Shown piece by piece: positions 36,402-45,945 of a DNA stretch of 64,000 bases. A program made the translations under genes and the position numbers. The DNA comes from Nitricoxidireducens sp046726235 (GTDB lineage: Bacteria > Pseudomonadota > Gammaproteobacteria > Burkholderiales > Rhodocyclaceae), in the NCBI GenBank assembly GCA_046726235.1, contig JBKPAD010000011.1, positions 56,399 to 120,398 of the forward strand. The letters are read 5' to 3'. The notes under the pieces were generated by a model. That model saw only the letters and a list, made by a program, of their open reading frames with translations. It was not told the origin of the DNA and searched no databases. How positions within the stretch are numbered: the first letter of the stretch is position 1; each line of letters opens with the position of its first letter.

Positions 36402-37289
36402 TCAGCGCCTGCCCGCGATGACCACTCCTGCGACGACGAGCGCCGCGCCGACGAGTTGCCAGAGCGACATCGCCTCGCCGAGCAGCCACCAGCCGAGCGC
36501 GATGGTGACCAGCGGGCCGAGCGTTCCGATCAGCGCCGCACGGCCGGCGCCGATGCGGCGGATCGCCGCCGATTGCGCGAACACCGGAATCACCGTCGAT
36601 ACCACCGCCATGCCGATGCCGTAGCCGTAGATCGGCAGCGGCTGGATCAGTTCGCTGACCGGCTGCGTGGCGAAGAAGTGCAGCAGGGTCGCGGCCGTCG
36701 ACACCAGCATCGCCAGCGCCGTGAAGCGCGCGGCGCCGAGCCGGGCGATCATGCGCGCGCTGCCCGCGAGGTAGGCGGCGTAGGACAGCGAGGAGGCGAA
36801 AACGAAACCGCCACCGATCCACACCGCCGCCGCATCGGCCGCGACACCGAGGTCGTGCGCGAAGGCGGCGGCGATGCCGAGGTAGCAGAGCAGCAGCGCT
36901 GCCATCTCGCGCCGCTTGGCGGCGTGGCCGAAGAACAGCATCGAGATCAGGATCGTCAGCGTCGGATAGGTGAACAGGATCAGGCGCTCGAGGCCGGCGG
37001 TGATGTACTGGAGGCCGACGAAATCGAAGATGCTGGCGCCGTAGTAGCCGAGCAGGCCGAGCGCGACGACGGCCGCCCAGTCGCGCGCCGTCAGCGGCGG
37101 CGCGCCGCGCGATTCTCGCAGGCCGATCCAGGCGAACACCGGCAGGGCGAAGGCCATGCGCAAGGCGAGCAGCGTCACCGGCGCCACGGGATACGACGCG
37201 TAGGCGAGCTTGACGAAGATCGCCTTGGCCGAGAAGCCGAAGGCGGCGAGGATCGCCAGCCAGAGGCCGGCGGAGTGGCCGCCCTTCAG
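36402..37289 (-). CDS. DMT-superfamily (EamA) transporter, apparent CTG start
   Basis: This is a ten-helix inner-membrane transporter with two EamA repeats. The first in-frame GTG (37187) would remove the first membrane helix, whose codons clearly continue upstream (GLWLAILAAFGFSAKAIFVK). No ATG, GTG or TTG occurs in frame before the upstream gene. A CTG at 37289 overlapping the TGA of the ATPase gene (CTGA) gives 295 residues, the usual family length. The start is therefore inferred to be CTG. The substrate is unknown. Confidence 0.82.
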   Translation of the reverse strand: MKGGHSAGLWLAILAAFGFSAKAIFVKLAYASYPVAPVTLLALRMAFALPVFAWIGLRESRGAPPLTARDWAAVVALGLLGYYGASIFDFVGLQYITAGLERLILFTYPTLTILISMLFFGHAAKRREMAALLLCYLGIAAAFAHDLGVAADAAAVWIGGGFVFASSLSYAAYLAGSARMIARLGAARFTALAMLVSTAATLLHFFATQPVSELIQPLPIYGYGIGMAVVSTVIPVFAQSAAIRRIGAGRAALIGTLGPLVTIALGWWLLGEAMSLWQLVGAALVVAGVVIAGRR

Positions 37290-38800
37290 CGCCTGCGTCC
37301 GCCGAGGATGGAACCGAGCACGCCGCGCACGATCTGGCGGCCGACCTGCGAGCCGATGGCGCGGGCGGCGCTGGTTACCGCCGCCTCGACCGCCGTCTGC
37401 CGGCCGCGGCCGCTGCCCGAACGACCGCCCAGTACGCCGCCGAGCATGTCGCCGAGCCCGCCGAGCAGGCCGCCGCCGCTGGCCGGCGGCGGTTCGGCGG
37501 CTGCCGGCGCAGCCGCAGTCGCGGCACGCTTGTCGCCATTGAGCTTCTCGTAGGCCGATTCACGATCGACGCTCTTCTCGTAATGACCGTAGAGGACCGA
37601 CGCCGCGATCGCCGCCTTGCGCTCGTCCGCCGTCAGCGGCCCGATGCGCGAGGCCGGCGGCAGGATCATGCCGCGCTCGACGACCGTCGGCCGGCCGTGC
37701 TCGTCGAGGAAGGACACCAGCGCCTCGCCGACGCCGAGCTCGGTGATCGCCGTCGCAGCGTCGAAGGCCGGATTCGCGCGCAAGGTCTCGGCGACGCTCT
37801 TCACCGCCTTCTGGTCGCGCGGCGTGAAGGCGCGCAGGGCATGCTGGACGCGGTTGCCGAGCTGGCCGAGCACGGCCTCGGGCACGTCGAGCGGATTCTG
37901 GGTCACGAACCAGACGCCGACGCCCTTCGAGCGGATCAGGCGCACGACCTGCTCGACCTTGTCGAGCAGCGCCGGCGGCGCTTCGTCGAACAGCAGGTGC
38001 GCCTCGTCGAAGAAGAACACCAGCTTCGGCTTGTCGAGGTCGCCGGCCTCGGGCAACTGCTCGAACAACTCGGCCAGCAGCCAGAGCAGGAAGGTCGAGT
38101 AGAGCCGCGGCGAGTTCATCAGCTTCTCGGCCGCCAGCACGTTGATGACACCGCGGCCGTCCGCCGCCTGCATCAGGTCGGCGATGTCGAGCATCGGTTC
38201 GCCGAAGAAGCTGTCGCCGCCTTGCTGCTCAAGCGTCAGCAGCCCGCGCTGGATGGCGCCGATCGACGCCGCCGAGACGTTGCCGTAGCGCGCGGTGAAC
38301 TCCTTCGCGTTCTCGCCGACGTGCTGGACCATCGCGCGCAGGTCCTTGAGGTCGAGCAGCAGCAGGCCCTGGTCGTCGGCGACCTTGAAGACGATCTGCA
38401 GCACGCCTTCCTGCGTGTCGTTGAGACCCAGCAAACGCGCGAGCAGCAGCGGCCCCATGTCGGAGATGGTCGCGCGCACCGGATGGCCTGATGCGCCGAA
38501 GACGTCCCAGAAGGCGACGGGATTCGCGCGCGGCGTCCAGTCGGCGACACCGAGGCGCTCCAGGCGCTGCTTGAATTTCTCCGACGCGACGCCGGCGGCG
38601 CCGAGGCCCGAGAGATCGCCCTTGGCGTCGGCGAGGAACACCGGCACGCCGATGCCGGACAACTGCTCGGCGAGGCGTTGCAGCGTCACCGTCTTGCCGG
38701 TGCCGGTGGCGCCGGTGACGAGTCCGTGGCGGTTGGCGAACCCCGGCAGCAGCGCGATTTCGCGCTCGCCGGCCTTGGCGACGGGCAGGGGGCGGGTCAT
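37286..38800 (-). CDS. HerA-like P-loop ATPase, DUF853 (YjgR) family
   Basis: The 504-residue cytoplasmic ATPase has Walker A in TGATGTGKTVTLQRLAEQL near residue 32, Walker B in LVFFFDEAHLLFDEAPP near 260, and WFVTQNPLDVPEAVLGQLGN (sensor/Arg region). DUF853 proteins are related to HerA/FtsK translocases but their role is unsettled. The C-terminal 60 residues are Gly/Ala-rich (GGGLLGGLGDMLGGVLGG). It is divergent from yebC, and a TAGAAT-N6-ATTCTA palindrome (38821-38838) lies between their starts. Confidence 0.9.
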   Translation of the reverse strand: MTRPLPVAKAGEREIALLPGFANRHGLVTGATGTGKTVTLQRLAEQLSGIGVPVFLADAKGDLSGLGAAGVASEKFKQRLERLGVADWTPRANPVAFWDVFGASGHPVRATISDMGPLLLARLLGLNDTQEGVLQIVFKVADDQGLLLLDLKDLRAMVQHVGENAKEFTARYGNVSAASIGAIQRGLLTLEQQGGDSFFGEPMLDIADLMQAADGRGVINVLAAEKLMNSPRLYSTFLLWLLAELFEQLPEAGDLDKPKLVFFFDEAHLLFDEAPPALLDKVEQVVRLIRSKGVGVWFVTQNPLDVPEAVLGQLGNRVQHALRAFTPRDQKAVKSVAETLRANPAFDAATAITELGVGEALVSFLDEHGRPTVVERGMILPPASRIGPLTADERKAAIAASVLYGHYEKSVDRESAYEKLNGDKRAATAAAPAAAEPPPASGGGLLGGLGDMLGGVLGGRSGSGRGRQTAVEAAVTSAARAIGSQVGRQIVRGVLGSILGGRRR

Positions 38801-38820
38801 GGCGGCGGGAACCCGGATGT

Positions 38821-38838
38821 TAGAATTCTTCGATTCTA
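38821..38838. promoter_or_regulatory. Palindrome with back-to-back -10-like boxes between the DUF853 ATPase gene and yebC
   Basis: TAGAAT and ATTCTA face each other across six bases, so each strand reads TAGAAT. It lies in the 57-base divergent gap and could hold the -10 boxes of both genes. No good -35 box is visible for either. Confidence 0.3.
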
Positions 38839-38857
38839 GCAACGCAAGGAACGCATC

Positions 38858-39583
38858 ATGGCCGGCCATTCCAAATGGGCGAACATCCAGCACCGCAAGG
38901 GGCGCCAGGACGAAAAACGCGGCGCCGCCTTCTCCAAGATCGCCAAGGAAATCACCGTCGCCGCCAAGATGGGCGGCGGCGATGCCAACTTCAATCCGCG
39001 CCTGCGCCTCGCCATCGACAAGGGCAAGGCGGTGAACATGCCCAAGGACAAGATCGAGAACGCGATCAAGAAGGGCACGGGCGAACTCGAAGGCGTCAGC
39101 TACGAGGAAATCCGTTATGAGGGCTATGGCATCGCGGGCGCCGCGATCATGGTCGACTGCCTGACCGACAACAAGGTGCGCACCGTCGCCGAAGTCCGCC
39201 ACGCCTTCAACAAGTACGGCGGCAACATGGGCACCGACGGCTCGGTCGCCTTCATGTTCAAGCACTGTGGCCAGATGATCTTCGCCCCCGGCACCGACGA
39301 GGCCAAGCTGATGGATGCCGCGATCGAGGCCGGCGCCGAGGACGTGGCGACCAACGACGACGGCAGCATCGAGGTGATCTCGGGCCCCGGCGACTTCCTC
39401 GCCGTCAAGGACGCGCTCGAGAAGGCCGGCTTCAAGCCCGAGTTCGCCGAGGTGACCATGAAGCCGCAGAGCGAAACGGAATTCACCGGCGAGGACGCCG
39501 CCAAGATGCAGAAGCTGCTCGATGTGCTGGAAGGCCTCGACGACGTGCAGGAGGTCTATACCAACGCCGTGATCGCGGAATGA
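38858..39583 (+). CDS. yebC: YebC/PmpR-family transcription/translation factor
   Basis: The 241-residue protein begins MAGHSKWANIQHRKGRQD, the invariant family start, and has three domains of the YebC fold (EGYGIAGAAIMVDCLTDN in the middle). Members act as transcriptional regulators or, by recent work, relieve ribosome stalling. It stands ahead of the long plus-strand run containing ruvC, as it does in many bacteria where yebC precedes ruvCAB. Confidence 0.95.
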   Translation: MAGHSKWANIQHRKGRQDEKRGAAFSKIAKEITVAAKMGGGDANFNPRLRLAIDKGKAVNMPKDKIENAIKKGTGELEGVSYEEIRYEGYGIAGAAIMVDCLTDNKVRTVAEVRHAFNKYGGNMGTDGSVAFMFKHCGQMIFAPGTDEAKLMDAAIEAGAEDVATNDDGSIEVISGPGDFLAVKDALEKAGFKPEFAEVTMKPQSETEFTGEDAAKMQKLLDVLEGLDDVQEVYTNAVIAE

Positions 39584-39605
39584 AGCTTCCCGCCCACGGG
39601 CAAGG

Positions 39606-39633
39606 ACGGCGCCGCCAGGCGCCGTTTTGTTTT
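39606..39633 (+). terminator. Rho-independent terminator after yebC
   Basis: A perfect 8-pair stem (39606-39613 with 39618-39625), a four-base loop and then TTTGTTTT. It starts 22 bases after yebC and lies just before the EamA gene, whose ribosome site (GGAG) follows at once. Confidence 0.85.
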
Positions 39634-39644
39634 GGAGCGCCGGC

Positions 39645-40493
39645 GTGATCCGCTGGGCGCCGCTGCTGTTCGTGCTGCTCTGGAGCACCGGCTTCATCGG
39701 CGCCAAGTACGGTCTCGCGCATGCCGAGCCGCTGACCTTCCTCGCCATCCGCTACGTGCTCGTGATTGCGCTGATGGCGCCGCTGGCGCTCGCCATGCGC
39801 GCACCCTGGCCCCGCGACGGCCGCAAATGGATCCACGTCGGCATCAGCGGCCTGCTGGTCCATGCCGTCTATCTGGCCGGCGTGTTCCTCGCCATCGCGC
39901 GCGGCTTACCGGCCGGCGTCACGGCGCTGGTCGTCGGCCTGCAGCCGATCTTCACCGCGCTCGGCGCCGCCTGGCTACTGGGCGAGGCCGTGCGCCGCCC
40001 GCAGTGGCTCGGACTGGCGCTCGGCCTTGTCGGCACCGCGCTCGTCGTCTCGGGAAAACTCGGCGGCGAGCTCGGCCTCGCCGCGCTGTGGCCGGCGCTG
40101 ATGGCGCTCGCCGGCATCACCGCCGGCACGCTCTACCAGAAGCGCTTCTGCCCCAGCTTCGACCTGCGCAGCGGCGCCGTGCTGCAGTTCGTGCCGACGG
40201 CGATCGTGACTTTCATCGCTGCCGCGGCCTTCGAGGACCTTCGCGTCGACTGGACGCCCTCGTTCATGTTCGCGCTCGGCTGGCTGGTGCTGGTGCTCTC
40301 GGTCGGCGCCATCAGCCTGCTCAACCTGCTGATCCGCAGCGGCTCGGCGGTCAACGTCGCCAGCCTGTTCTACCTGACGCCGGTGGTCACCGCCGTCATG
40401 GCCTGGCTGCTGTTCGACGAGACGCTGCGCCCGGCGGCGCTGGCCGGCATGGTGATCGCGGTGTCCGGCGTCTGGCTGGCGCGGCGTACATGA
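39645..40493 (+). CDS. EamA/DMT-family transporter
   Basis: The 282-residue protein has ten predicted membrane helices in two EamA repeats (LLFVLLWSTGFIGAKYGLAHAEPL opening region; FYLTPVVTAVMAWLLFDE in the second repeat). The start is GTG 39645, preceded by GGAG at a proper distance; the frame also opens at a TTG in the terminator T-tract, which is unlikely. The substrate is unknown. It is a distant paralogue of the transporter at 36402-37289. Confidence 0.88.
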   Translation: MIRWAPLLFVLLWSTGFIGAKYGLAHAEPLTFLAIRYVLVIALMAPLALAMRAPWPRDGRKWIHVGISGLLVHAVYLAGVFLAIARGLPAGVTALVVGLQPIFTALGAAWLLGEAVRRPQWLGLALGLVGTALVVSGKLGGELGLAALWPALMALAGITAGTLYQKRFCPSFDLRSGAVLQFVPTAIVTFIAAAAFEDLRVDWTPSFMFALGWLVLVLSVGAISLLNLLIRSGSAVNVASLFYLTPVVTAVMAWLLFDETLRPAALAGMVIAVSGVWLARRT

Positions 40494-40533
40494 TTGGCGC
40501 GCCCTTCCGCGACGGTGTATCGTTCGCGCCGAC

Positions 40534-40683
40534 ATGAATGCCCCCGTTCGCATCCTCGGCATCGACCCCGGCCTGCGCATCACCGGTTTTAGTTCCGGCC
40601 ACTCGCTACGCTGGCTTGACCGGCTGCGCCGGTCAGCCTGCTCTGAAACCGGTGACCTCGGCTTGTTCAGTCCTGCACCGTGA
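40534..40683 (+). pseudogene. Duplicated 5' fragment of ruvC (49-codon remnant)
   Basis: The frame begins MNAPVRILGIDPGLRITGF, which matches the first 19 residues of the intact ruvC that starts at 40680 (TEPVRILGIDPGLRVTGF). It then leaves homology at a hairpin repeat, reads 30 unrelated residues and stops at a TGA that overlaps the true ruvC GTG. It contains the first catalytic Asp region but cannot make a working nuclease. The copies differ at many positions, including silent ones, so this is not a very recent duplication. It may now serve as a leader peptide whose translation feeds ruvC. Confidence 0.85.
40581..40654. repeat. REP-like nested palindrome inside the ruvC duplication
   Basis: The outer arms 40581-40592 and 40643-40654 pair at 11 of 12 positions (CACCGGTTTTAG against CTGAAACCGGTG). 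The inner hairpin 40613-40623/40629-40638 has ten pairs and one bulged T around a CTGCG loop. The size and form are those of bacterial REP elements. The outer arm reuses the CACCGGTTTT that is part of ruvC coding sequence, as also seen at the equivalent place in the second copy. Confidence 0.7.
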
Positions 40684-41213
40684 CAGAGCCCGTGCGCATC
40701 CTCGGCATCGACCCCGGTTTGCGGGTCACCGGTTTTGGCGTCATCGACAAGCTCGGCAACAAGCTGACCTATCTCTCCAGCGGCTGCGTCCGGACGAACG
40801 ACGGCGAATCGCTGCCCGAGCGCATCAAGACCATCCTCGAGGGCATCGCGGAAGTCGTCGCGCTGCATGGCCCGCAGCAGGCCGTCGTCGAGAAGGTGTT
40901 CGTCAACGTCAATCCGCAATCGACGCTGCTGCTCGGCCAGGCGCGCGGCGCGGCGATCTCGGCGCTGGTCACCGCCGGCCTGCCGGTCGCCGAGTACACG
41001 GCGCTGCAGGTCAAACAAGCCGTCGTCGGCCACGGCAAGGCGGCCAAGGAACAGGTCCAGCAGATGGTCATGCGCCTGCTGGATCTGCCGGGCACGCCGT
41101 CCCCCGACGCCGCCGACGCGCTCGCCTGCGCGATCTGCCACGCCCACGGCGGCCAGGGCCTCGGCGCCTTGTCGACGACCGGTTTTCGCGTCCGGGGCGG
41201 GCGGCTGGTCTGA
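40680..41213 (+). CDS. ruvC: Holliday junction endonuclease RuvC
   Basis: RuvC cuts Holliday junctions bound by RuvAB. The 177-residue product is of normal length (E. coli 173) and has the catalytic acids: Asp in ILGIDPGLRVTGFG, Glu in AVVEKVFVNVNPQS, and the Asp pair in SPDAADALACAICHAH. The start is a GTG overlapping the stop of the duplicated fragment. Its TGA overlaps the ATG of the glycosyltransferase gene that separates it from ruvAB. Confidence 0.95.
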   Translation: MTEPVRILGIDPGLRVTGFGVIDKLGNKLTYLSSGCVRTNDGESLPERIKTILEGIAEVVALHGPQQAVVEKVFVNVNPQSTLLLGQARGAAISALVTAGLPVAEYTALQVKQAVVGHGKAAKEQVQQMVMRLLDLPGTPSPDAADALACAICHAHGGQGLGALSTTGFRVRGGRLV

Positions 41214-42406
41214 TGGCGACCGTCGCCTACGCCTGGGAGTTCGGCGCCGGCCTCGGCCACATCGGCGCCTTCCTGCCGATGGCGCGCGAACTGCGACGGC
41301 GCGGCCACGACGTGCGCTGGATGGTGGCGCAGGTCGGCGCCACGGCGCGCCTGCTGGCACACGAAGGCTTCGGCTGGATGCAGGCCCCCGTCATGCCCGA
41401 GGCGCGGCGCGAAGGCCCCCCGCTTACCTACGCCGACATCCTGCTGCGCTTCGGCTACGGCAACGTCGCCGACCTGCTCGGCGTGGTCGTCGGCTGGCGC
41501 GAGCTGTTCCTGGCGACGCGCGCGCAGATCGTCATGGCCGACCATGCGCCGAGCGCACTACTTGCCGCGCGCACCCTGGGCCTGCCGTCGGTGCTGTTCT
41601 CCAGCGGCTTCTGCGTGCCGCCGCCGGTCGCGCCGACGCCGAACATGCGGCCCTGGATGGCGCTGCCCGCCGAGCGGCTCGCCGCCATCGAGCGCGAGGC
41701 GGTGGGCAACATCAACGCCGTGCTGGCGCACTTCGGCTGCGCCCCGGTGGGCGCCGTGCACGAACTCTTCGCGGTCGCCGAAGACACCCTGCTCGGCTTC
41801 CCCGAACTGGACCACTACGAGCGCGGCGCCGCCCGCTACTGGGGCAACCTGCCGGATGCCGGCGTCGGCGAGGCGCCCGCCTGGCCCGCCCTGCCCGGCA
41901 AGCGCATCTTCGCCTACCTGCGCGCCGACTGCCGCCACCACGAAGCGGCGCTGGCGGCGCTGGTCTCGCTGCGCCAGCCGGCGCTGATCTTCTTTCCCGA
42001 TGCGCCGCCGCAGACCCTCGCGCGCTTCGCGGCGCCGCATCTGGCGTTCTCGAAGGCGCCGGTCGACCTCGAGCGCGCCGCCGCGGAAGCCGACGCCGCC
42101 GTCACCTACGCCAGCCTGGCGACGACGACGCGCTTCCTGCTCGCCGGCAAGCCGGTGCTGCTGCTGCCCTTCCACCTTGAGCAGTACCTGATGGCGCGCC
42201 GCGTCGAGGAGATCGGCGCCGGCCTGCTCGCCGATCCCGAGCGGCCTGCCGACGACCTGCCGCAGAAGCTCGAACGCGTGATCCACGATCCATCCCTCGC
42301 CGCCAACGCCGCCGCCTTCGCCGCCAAGTACGCGGCGTTCCCGCAGGCGACCGTCGTCGGCAACCTCGCGCGCCGCGTCGAGGAAATCCTCGGAGTCCCC
42401 CAATGA
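41213..42406 (+). CDS. Glycosyltransferase of the UGT-like (GT1) type, inserted between ruvC and ruvA
   Basis: The 397-residue protein has a GT-B fold. The N-terminal half opens with GAGLGHIGAFLPMARELRRRGHDVRW (positions 12-37 region), the nucleotide-sugar-side motif of GT1 enzymes. The C-terminal half has VTYASLATTTRFLLAGKPVLLLP and HLEQYLMARRVEEIGAG, the sugar-nucleotide site. Acceptor and donor are unknown. It overlaps ruvC by one base and ruvA by four, so it is translated as part of the ruv operon, an unusual place for such an enzyme. Confidence 0.85.
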   Translation: MATVAYAWEFGAGLGHIGAFLPMARELRRRGHDVRWMVAQVGATARLLAHEGFGWMQAPVMPEARREGPPLTYADILLRFGYGNVADLLGVVVGWRELFLATRAQIVMADHAPSALLAARTLGLPSVLFSSGFCVPPPVAPTPNMRPWMALPAERLAAIEREAVGNINAVLAHFGCAPVGAVHELFAVAEDTLLGFPELDHYERGAARYWGNLPDAGVGEAPAWPALPGKRIFAYLRADCRHHEAALAALVSLRQPALIFFPDAPPQTLARFAAPHLAFSKAPVDLERAAAEADAAVTYASLATTTRFLLAGKPVLLLPFHLEQYLMARRVEEIGAGLLADPERPADDLPQKLERVIHDPSLAANAAAFAAKYAAFPQATVVGNLARRVEEILGVPQ

Positions 42407-42981
42407 TTGGCAAGCTGACGGGCACGCTGCTCGAAAAGAATCCGCCGCAGATCGTCGTCGACGTGCACGGCATCGGCTACGAAGTCGACGTGCCGATGAG
42501 CACCTTCTACAACCTGCCGGCGACCGGCGAGAAGGTGACGCTGCACACGCACCTCGCCGTGCGCGAGGACGCGCACCTGCTGTTCGGCTTCCTGACGGCG
42601 GACGAGCGCGCCGCCTTCCGCCAGTTGCTGAAGATCGGCGGCGTCGGCGCGCGCACGGCGCTCGCGGTGCTCTCCGGCCTCTCGGTCGCCGAACTCGCGC
42701 AAGCCGTGGCGCTGCAGGAGGCCGGCCGCCTGGTGAAGATCCCCGGCATCGGCAAGAAGACCGCCGAGCGCCTGCTGCTGGAACTCAAGGACAAGCTGCC
42801 GAAGGCGACACTCGCCCAGGCGGCGAGCGCGCCGCCCGACGCCGGCAGCGACATCCTCAACGCCCTGCTCGCGCTCGGCTACAACGAGCGCGAAGCCGTC
42901 GGCGCCATGAAGTCCTTGCCGGCCGGCGCAACTGTCTCGGACGGCATCCGCCAGGCGCTGAAGCTGCTGGCGAAGGCATGA
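42403..42981 (+). CDS. ruvA: Holliday junction branch migration protein RuvA
   Basis: RuvA binds four-way junctions and loads RuvB. The 192-residue product has the N-terminal OB fold (MIGKLTGTLLEKNPPQIVVD), two helix-hairpin-helix motifs (LLKIGGVGARTALAVLSGL and LVKIPGIGKKTAERLLLEL), and the C-terminal domain III that contacts RuvB. It overlaps the glycosyltransferase stop by ATGA and is followed by ruvB after 17 bases. Confidence 0.97.
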   Translation: MIGKLTGTLLEKNPPQIVVDVHGIGYEVDVPMSTFYNLPATGEKVTLHTHLAVREDAHLLFGFLTADERAAFRQLLKIGGVGARTALAVLSGLSVAELAQAVALQEAGRLVKIPGIGKKTAERLLLELKDKLPKATLAQAASAPPDAGSDILNALLALGYNEREAVGAMKSLPAGATVSDGIRQALKLLAKA

Positions 42982-42998
42982 AGTAAACTCGTCCGCCT

Positions 42999-44029
<1,031 letters not shown>

Positions 44030-44030
<1 letters not shown>

Positions 44031-44653
44031 TGGCGCATCCCGAACAACAGCTGTTCGTCTCCCACTGCAAGCGCTTCCTGCCGGGCTGGTTCCGCAACAG
44101 GACGGTGCTGGAAATCGGCAGCCTCGACATCAACGGCTCCGTGCGCGAGTTCTTCGAAGACTGTCGCTACACGGGCATCGACGTCGGACCCGGCAAGGGT
44201 GTCGATGTCGTCGCCGACGGCCAGAGCTTCGCCGGCGCAACGCATGGCTACGACGTCGTGATCAGTTGCGAGGCGATGGAGCACAACCCGTATTGGCGCG
44301 AGACGCTGCACAACGCCGCGCGTATGCTGAAACCCGACGGCCTGATGCTGCTGACCTGCGCCACCTACGGCCGCCGACAGCACGGCACGCCGGAACGCTC
44401 GCCCGGCGATTCCCCGCTGACGGCATCCGCCGGCTCCGGCTACTACCGCAATCTCGGCGAGGCCGACCTGCGCGGAGCGTGTCCCTTCGACGAGTGGTTC
44501 GGCTGGCATCGCTTCTTTACCGACCACGTGATCCGCGACCTTTACTTCCTCGGACTTCGCTCGGGTACCGGCGCGCACGATGCCGCCGCGCAGGCCTGCG
44601 CCGACGAATTCGACCATCACCTGCGCCTGCGGAACTTATTCGGCGCGTGGTGA
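44030..44653 (+). CDS. Class I SAM-dependent methyltransferase (type 11-like)
   Basis: The 207-residue product has motif I VLEIGSLDINGSV near residue 27, YTGIDVGPGKGVDVV (motif II acid), DVVISCEAMEHNPYW (motif IV) and MLKPDGLMLLTCATYGR. Such stand-alone proteins often modify glycans or lipids. The start ATG overlaps the ruvB stop (TGATG); a GTG three bases earlier is in frame. It is followed by a glycosyltransferase with a one-base overlap, which suggests a shared substrate. Confidence 0.85.
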
Positions 44654-45498
44654 TGTCGCGCGACTTCCATGTCGTGCTGGTCAACAAGTGGTTCGGCGCC
44701 GGCAATCCGTTCTCGGAGCTCATCGACACCCTGCTCTGGGGCCTCGACAAGCTGGGCTGCCGCGCCTCGACGGCCGTCAATCACTGGCGCGCCGACGCGC
44801 GCCAGATCGTGCTGTGTCCCCACCTGCTGGCCGATGCGACGCTGGCCTCGCTGCCTCCCGGCACCATCGTGTACAACCTGGAGCAGATCGGCGCCGCATC
44901 CCAGCTTCCGCCCGAGCGGCTCGCGGCCTTCAGGTCCCTTTGTGTCTGGGATTACAGCCTGCGCAACATCGAGGCTTGGCGCACGGCCGGCATCGAGGCA
45001 GCCCATCTGCCCGTCGGCTGGCATCCGGGGCTGGCGCGCATCGCACCCGTCGCCGTGCCGGACATCGACGTACTGTTCTTCGGCATCGTCAACCAACGCC
45101 GCCGTGCAGCCCTCGAGCGCATCGGCGCCGCGGGTCTCAAGCTCATAGTCGCGGAGATGGTCTTCGGCCGGCAGCGCGACGAGTTGATCGCCCGATCCCG
45201 GGCAGTGGTCAACATCCACCATTACGATTCCGGAATCTTCGAGGCCGTGCGCGCCTCATACCTGCTTGCCAACGGCACCGTGCTCGTCTCCGAGCGCGCG
45301 CCGGATGACGAAATCCCGTCCGAGTACGAGGACGTAGTCCAGTGGTCCTCTTATGACGACCTTGCCGCCCGTTGCACGGCGGTCGTCGACGATGCGGACT
45401 TGCGTACGCGTTCGCGCAACACTGGGCCGGCGGCAATGCGCGCCGTCGACATCGTTCCGCTGCTGCAGGCCGCTCTCGCGGGCCCGGGCGGCCTCTGA
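44653..45498 (+). CDS. Glycosyltransferase-like protein (CgeB/GT1-related)
   Basis: The product has 281 residues. The N-terminal part (FHVVLVNKWFGAGNPFSELI; IVYNLEQIGAAS) and C-terminal part (DVLFFGIVNQRRRAALERI; VVNIHHYDSGIFEAVRASY; LVSERAPDDE) resemble the GT-B proteins related to CgeB. It has no signal peptide or membrane segment. It overlaps the methyltransferase stop by one base and may work with that enzyme and the glycosyltransferase between ruvC and ruvA. The assignment to glycosyl transfer is moderately secure; the substrate is unknown. Confidence 0.72.
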   Translation: MSRDFHVVLVNKWFGAGNPFSELIDTLLWGLDKLGCRASTAVNHWRADARQIVLCPHLLADATLASLPPGTIVYNLEQIGAASQLPPERLAAFRSLCVWDYSLRNIEAWRTAGIEAAHLPVGWHPGLARIAPVAVPDIDVLFFGIVNQRRRAALERIGAAGLKLIVAEMVFGRQRDELIARSRAVVNIHHYDSGIFEAVRASYLLANGTVLVSERAPDDEIPSEYEDVVQWSSYDDLAARCTAVVDDADLRTRSRNTGPAAMRAVDIVPLLQAALAGPGGL

Positions 45499-45537
45499 CG
45501 ATCTGGCATACTTGGCCGCTTTGCGGCAGGTCCATTG

Positions 45538-45945
45538 ATGAGCAAACCACGATTCGCGCTGCCGGTTCGCGTCTATTACGAGGATACCGACGCCGGAGGC
45601 GTCGTTTATTATGCGAACTACCTGCGCTTCCTCGAGCGCGCTCGCACTGAATGGCTGAGGGCGCTGGGCTTCGACCAGTCGGTGCTGATGCAACAGGGGA
45701 TCGCTTTCGCGGCGCGCTCGATCAGCGCCGAATACCTGAAGCCGGCACGGCTCGATGACGAGCTGGTCGTCGTGTCGACGATCGAATCGCTCGGCCGCGC
45801 ACAGTTGGTGTTCGCGCAGCGCGTCGAGCGCAGCGGCGAGTTGCTGATGGACGCGAAGATGCGCATCGCCTGCTTCGACCCCGTGCGCGGCAAAGCGCAG
45901 GCGATGCCGAAAGAAATTCACGAAAAATTCAAGGCGCTGCTATGA
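45538..45945 (+). CDS. ybgC: YbgC acyl-CoA thioesterase of the Tol-Pal cluster
   Basis: This 135-residue hot-dog thioesterase has the catalytic signature RVYYEDTDAGGVVYYANYL near residue 11 (Asp in DTDAGG). In this family it hydrolyses short acyl-CoA and associates with phospholipid synthesis proteins. The start is ATG 45538; a TTG directly before it is also in frame. It overlaps tolQ by ATGA, the standard head of a tol-pal operon. Confidence 0.95.
   Translation: MSKPRFALPVRVYYEDTDAGGVVYYANYLRFLERARTEWLRALGFDQSVLMQQGIAFAARSISAEYLKPARLDDELVVVSTIESLGRAQLVFAQRVERSGELLMDAKMRIACFDPVRGKAQAMPKEIHEKFKALL

Noticed and set aside
40534..40683. A second, functional RuvC or a separate short gene
   Set aside because: Only the first 19 codons are homologous; the rest is repeat-derived and lacks the other catalytic residues.
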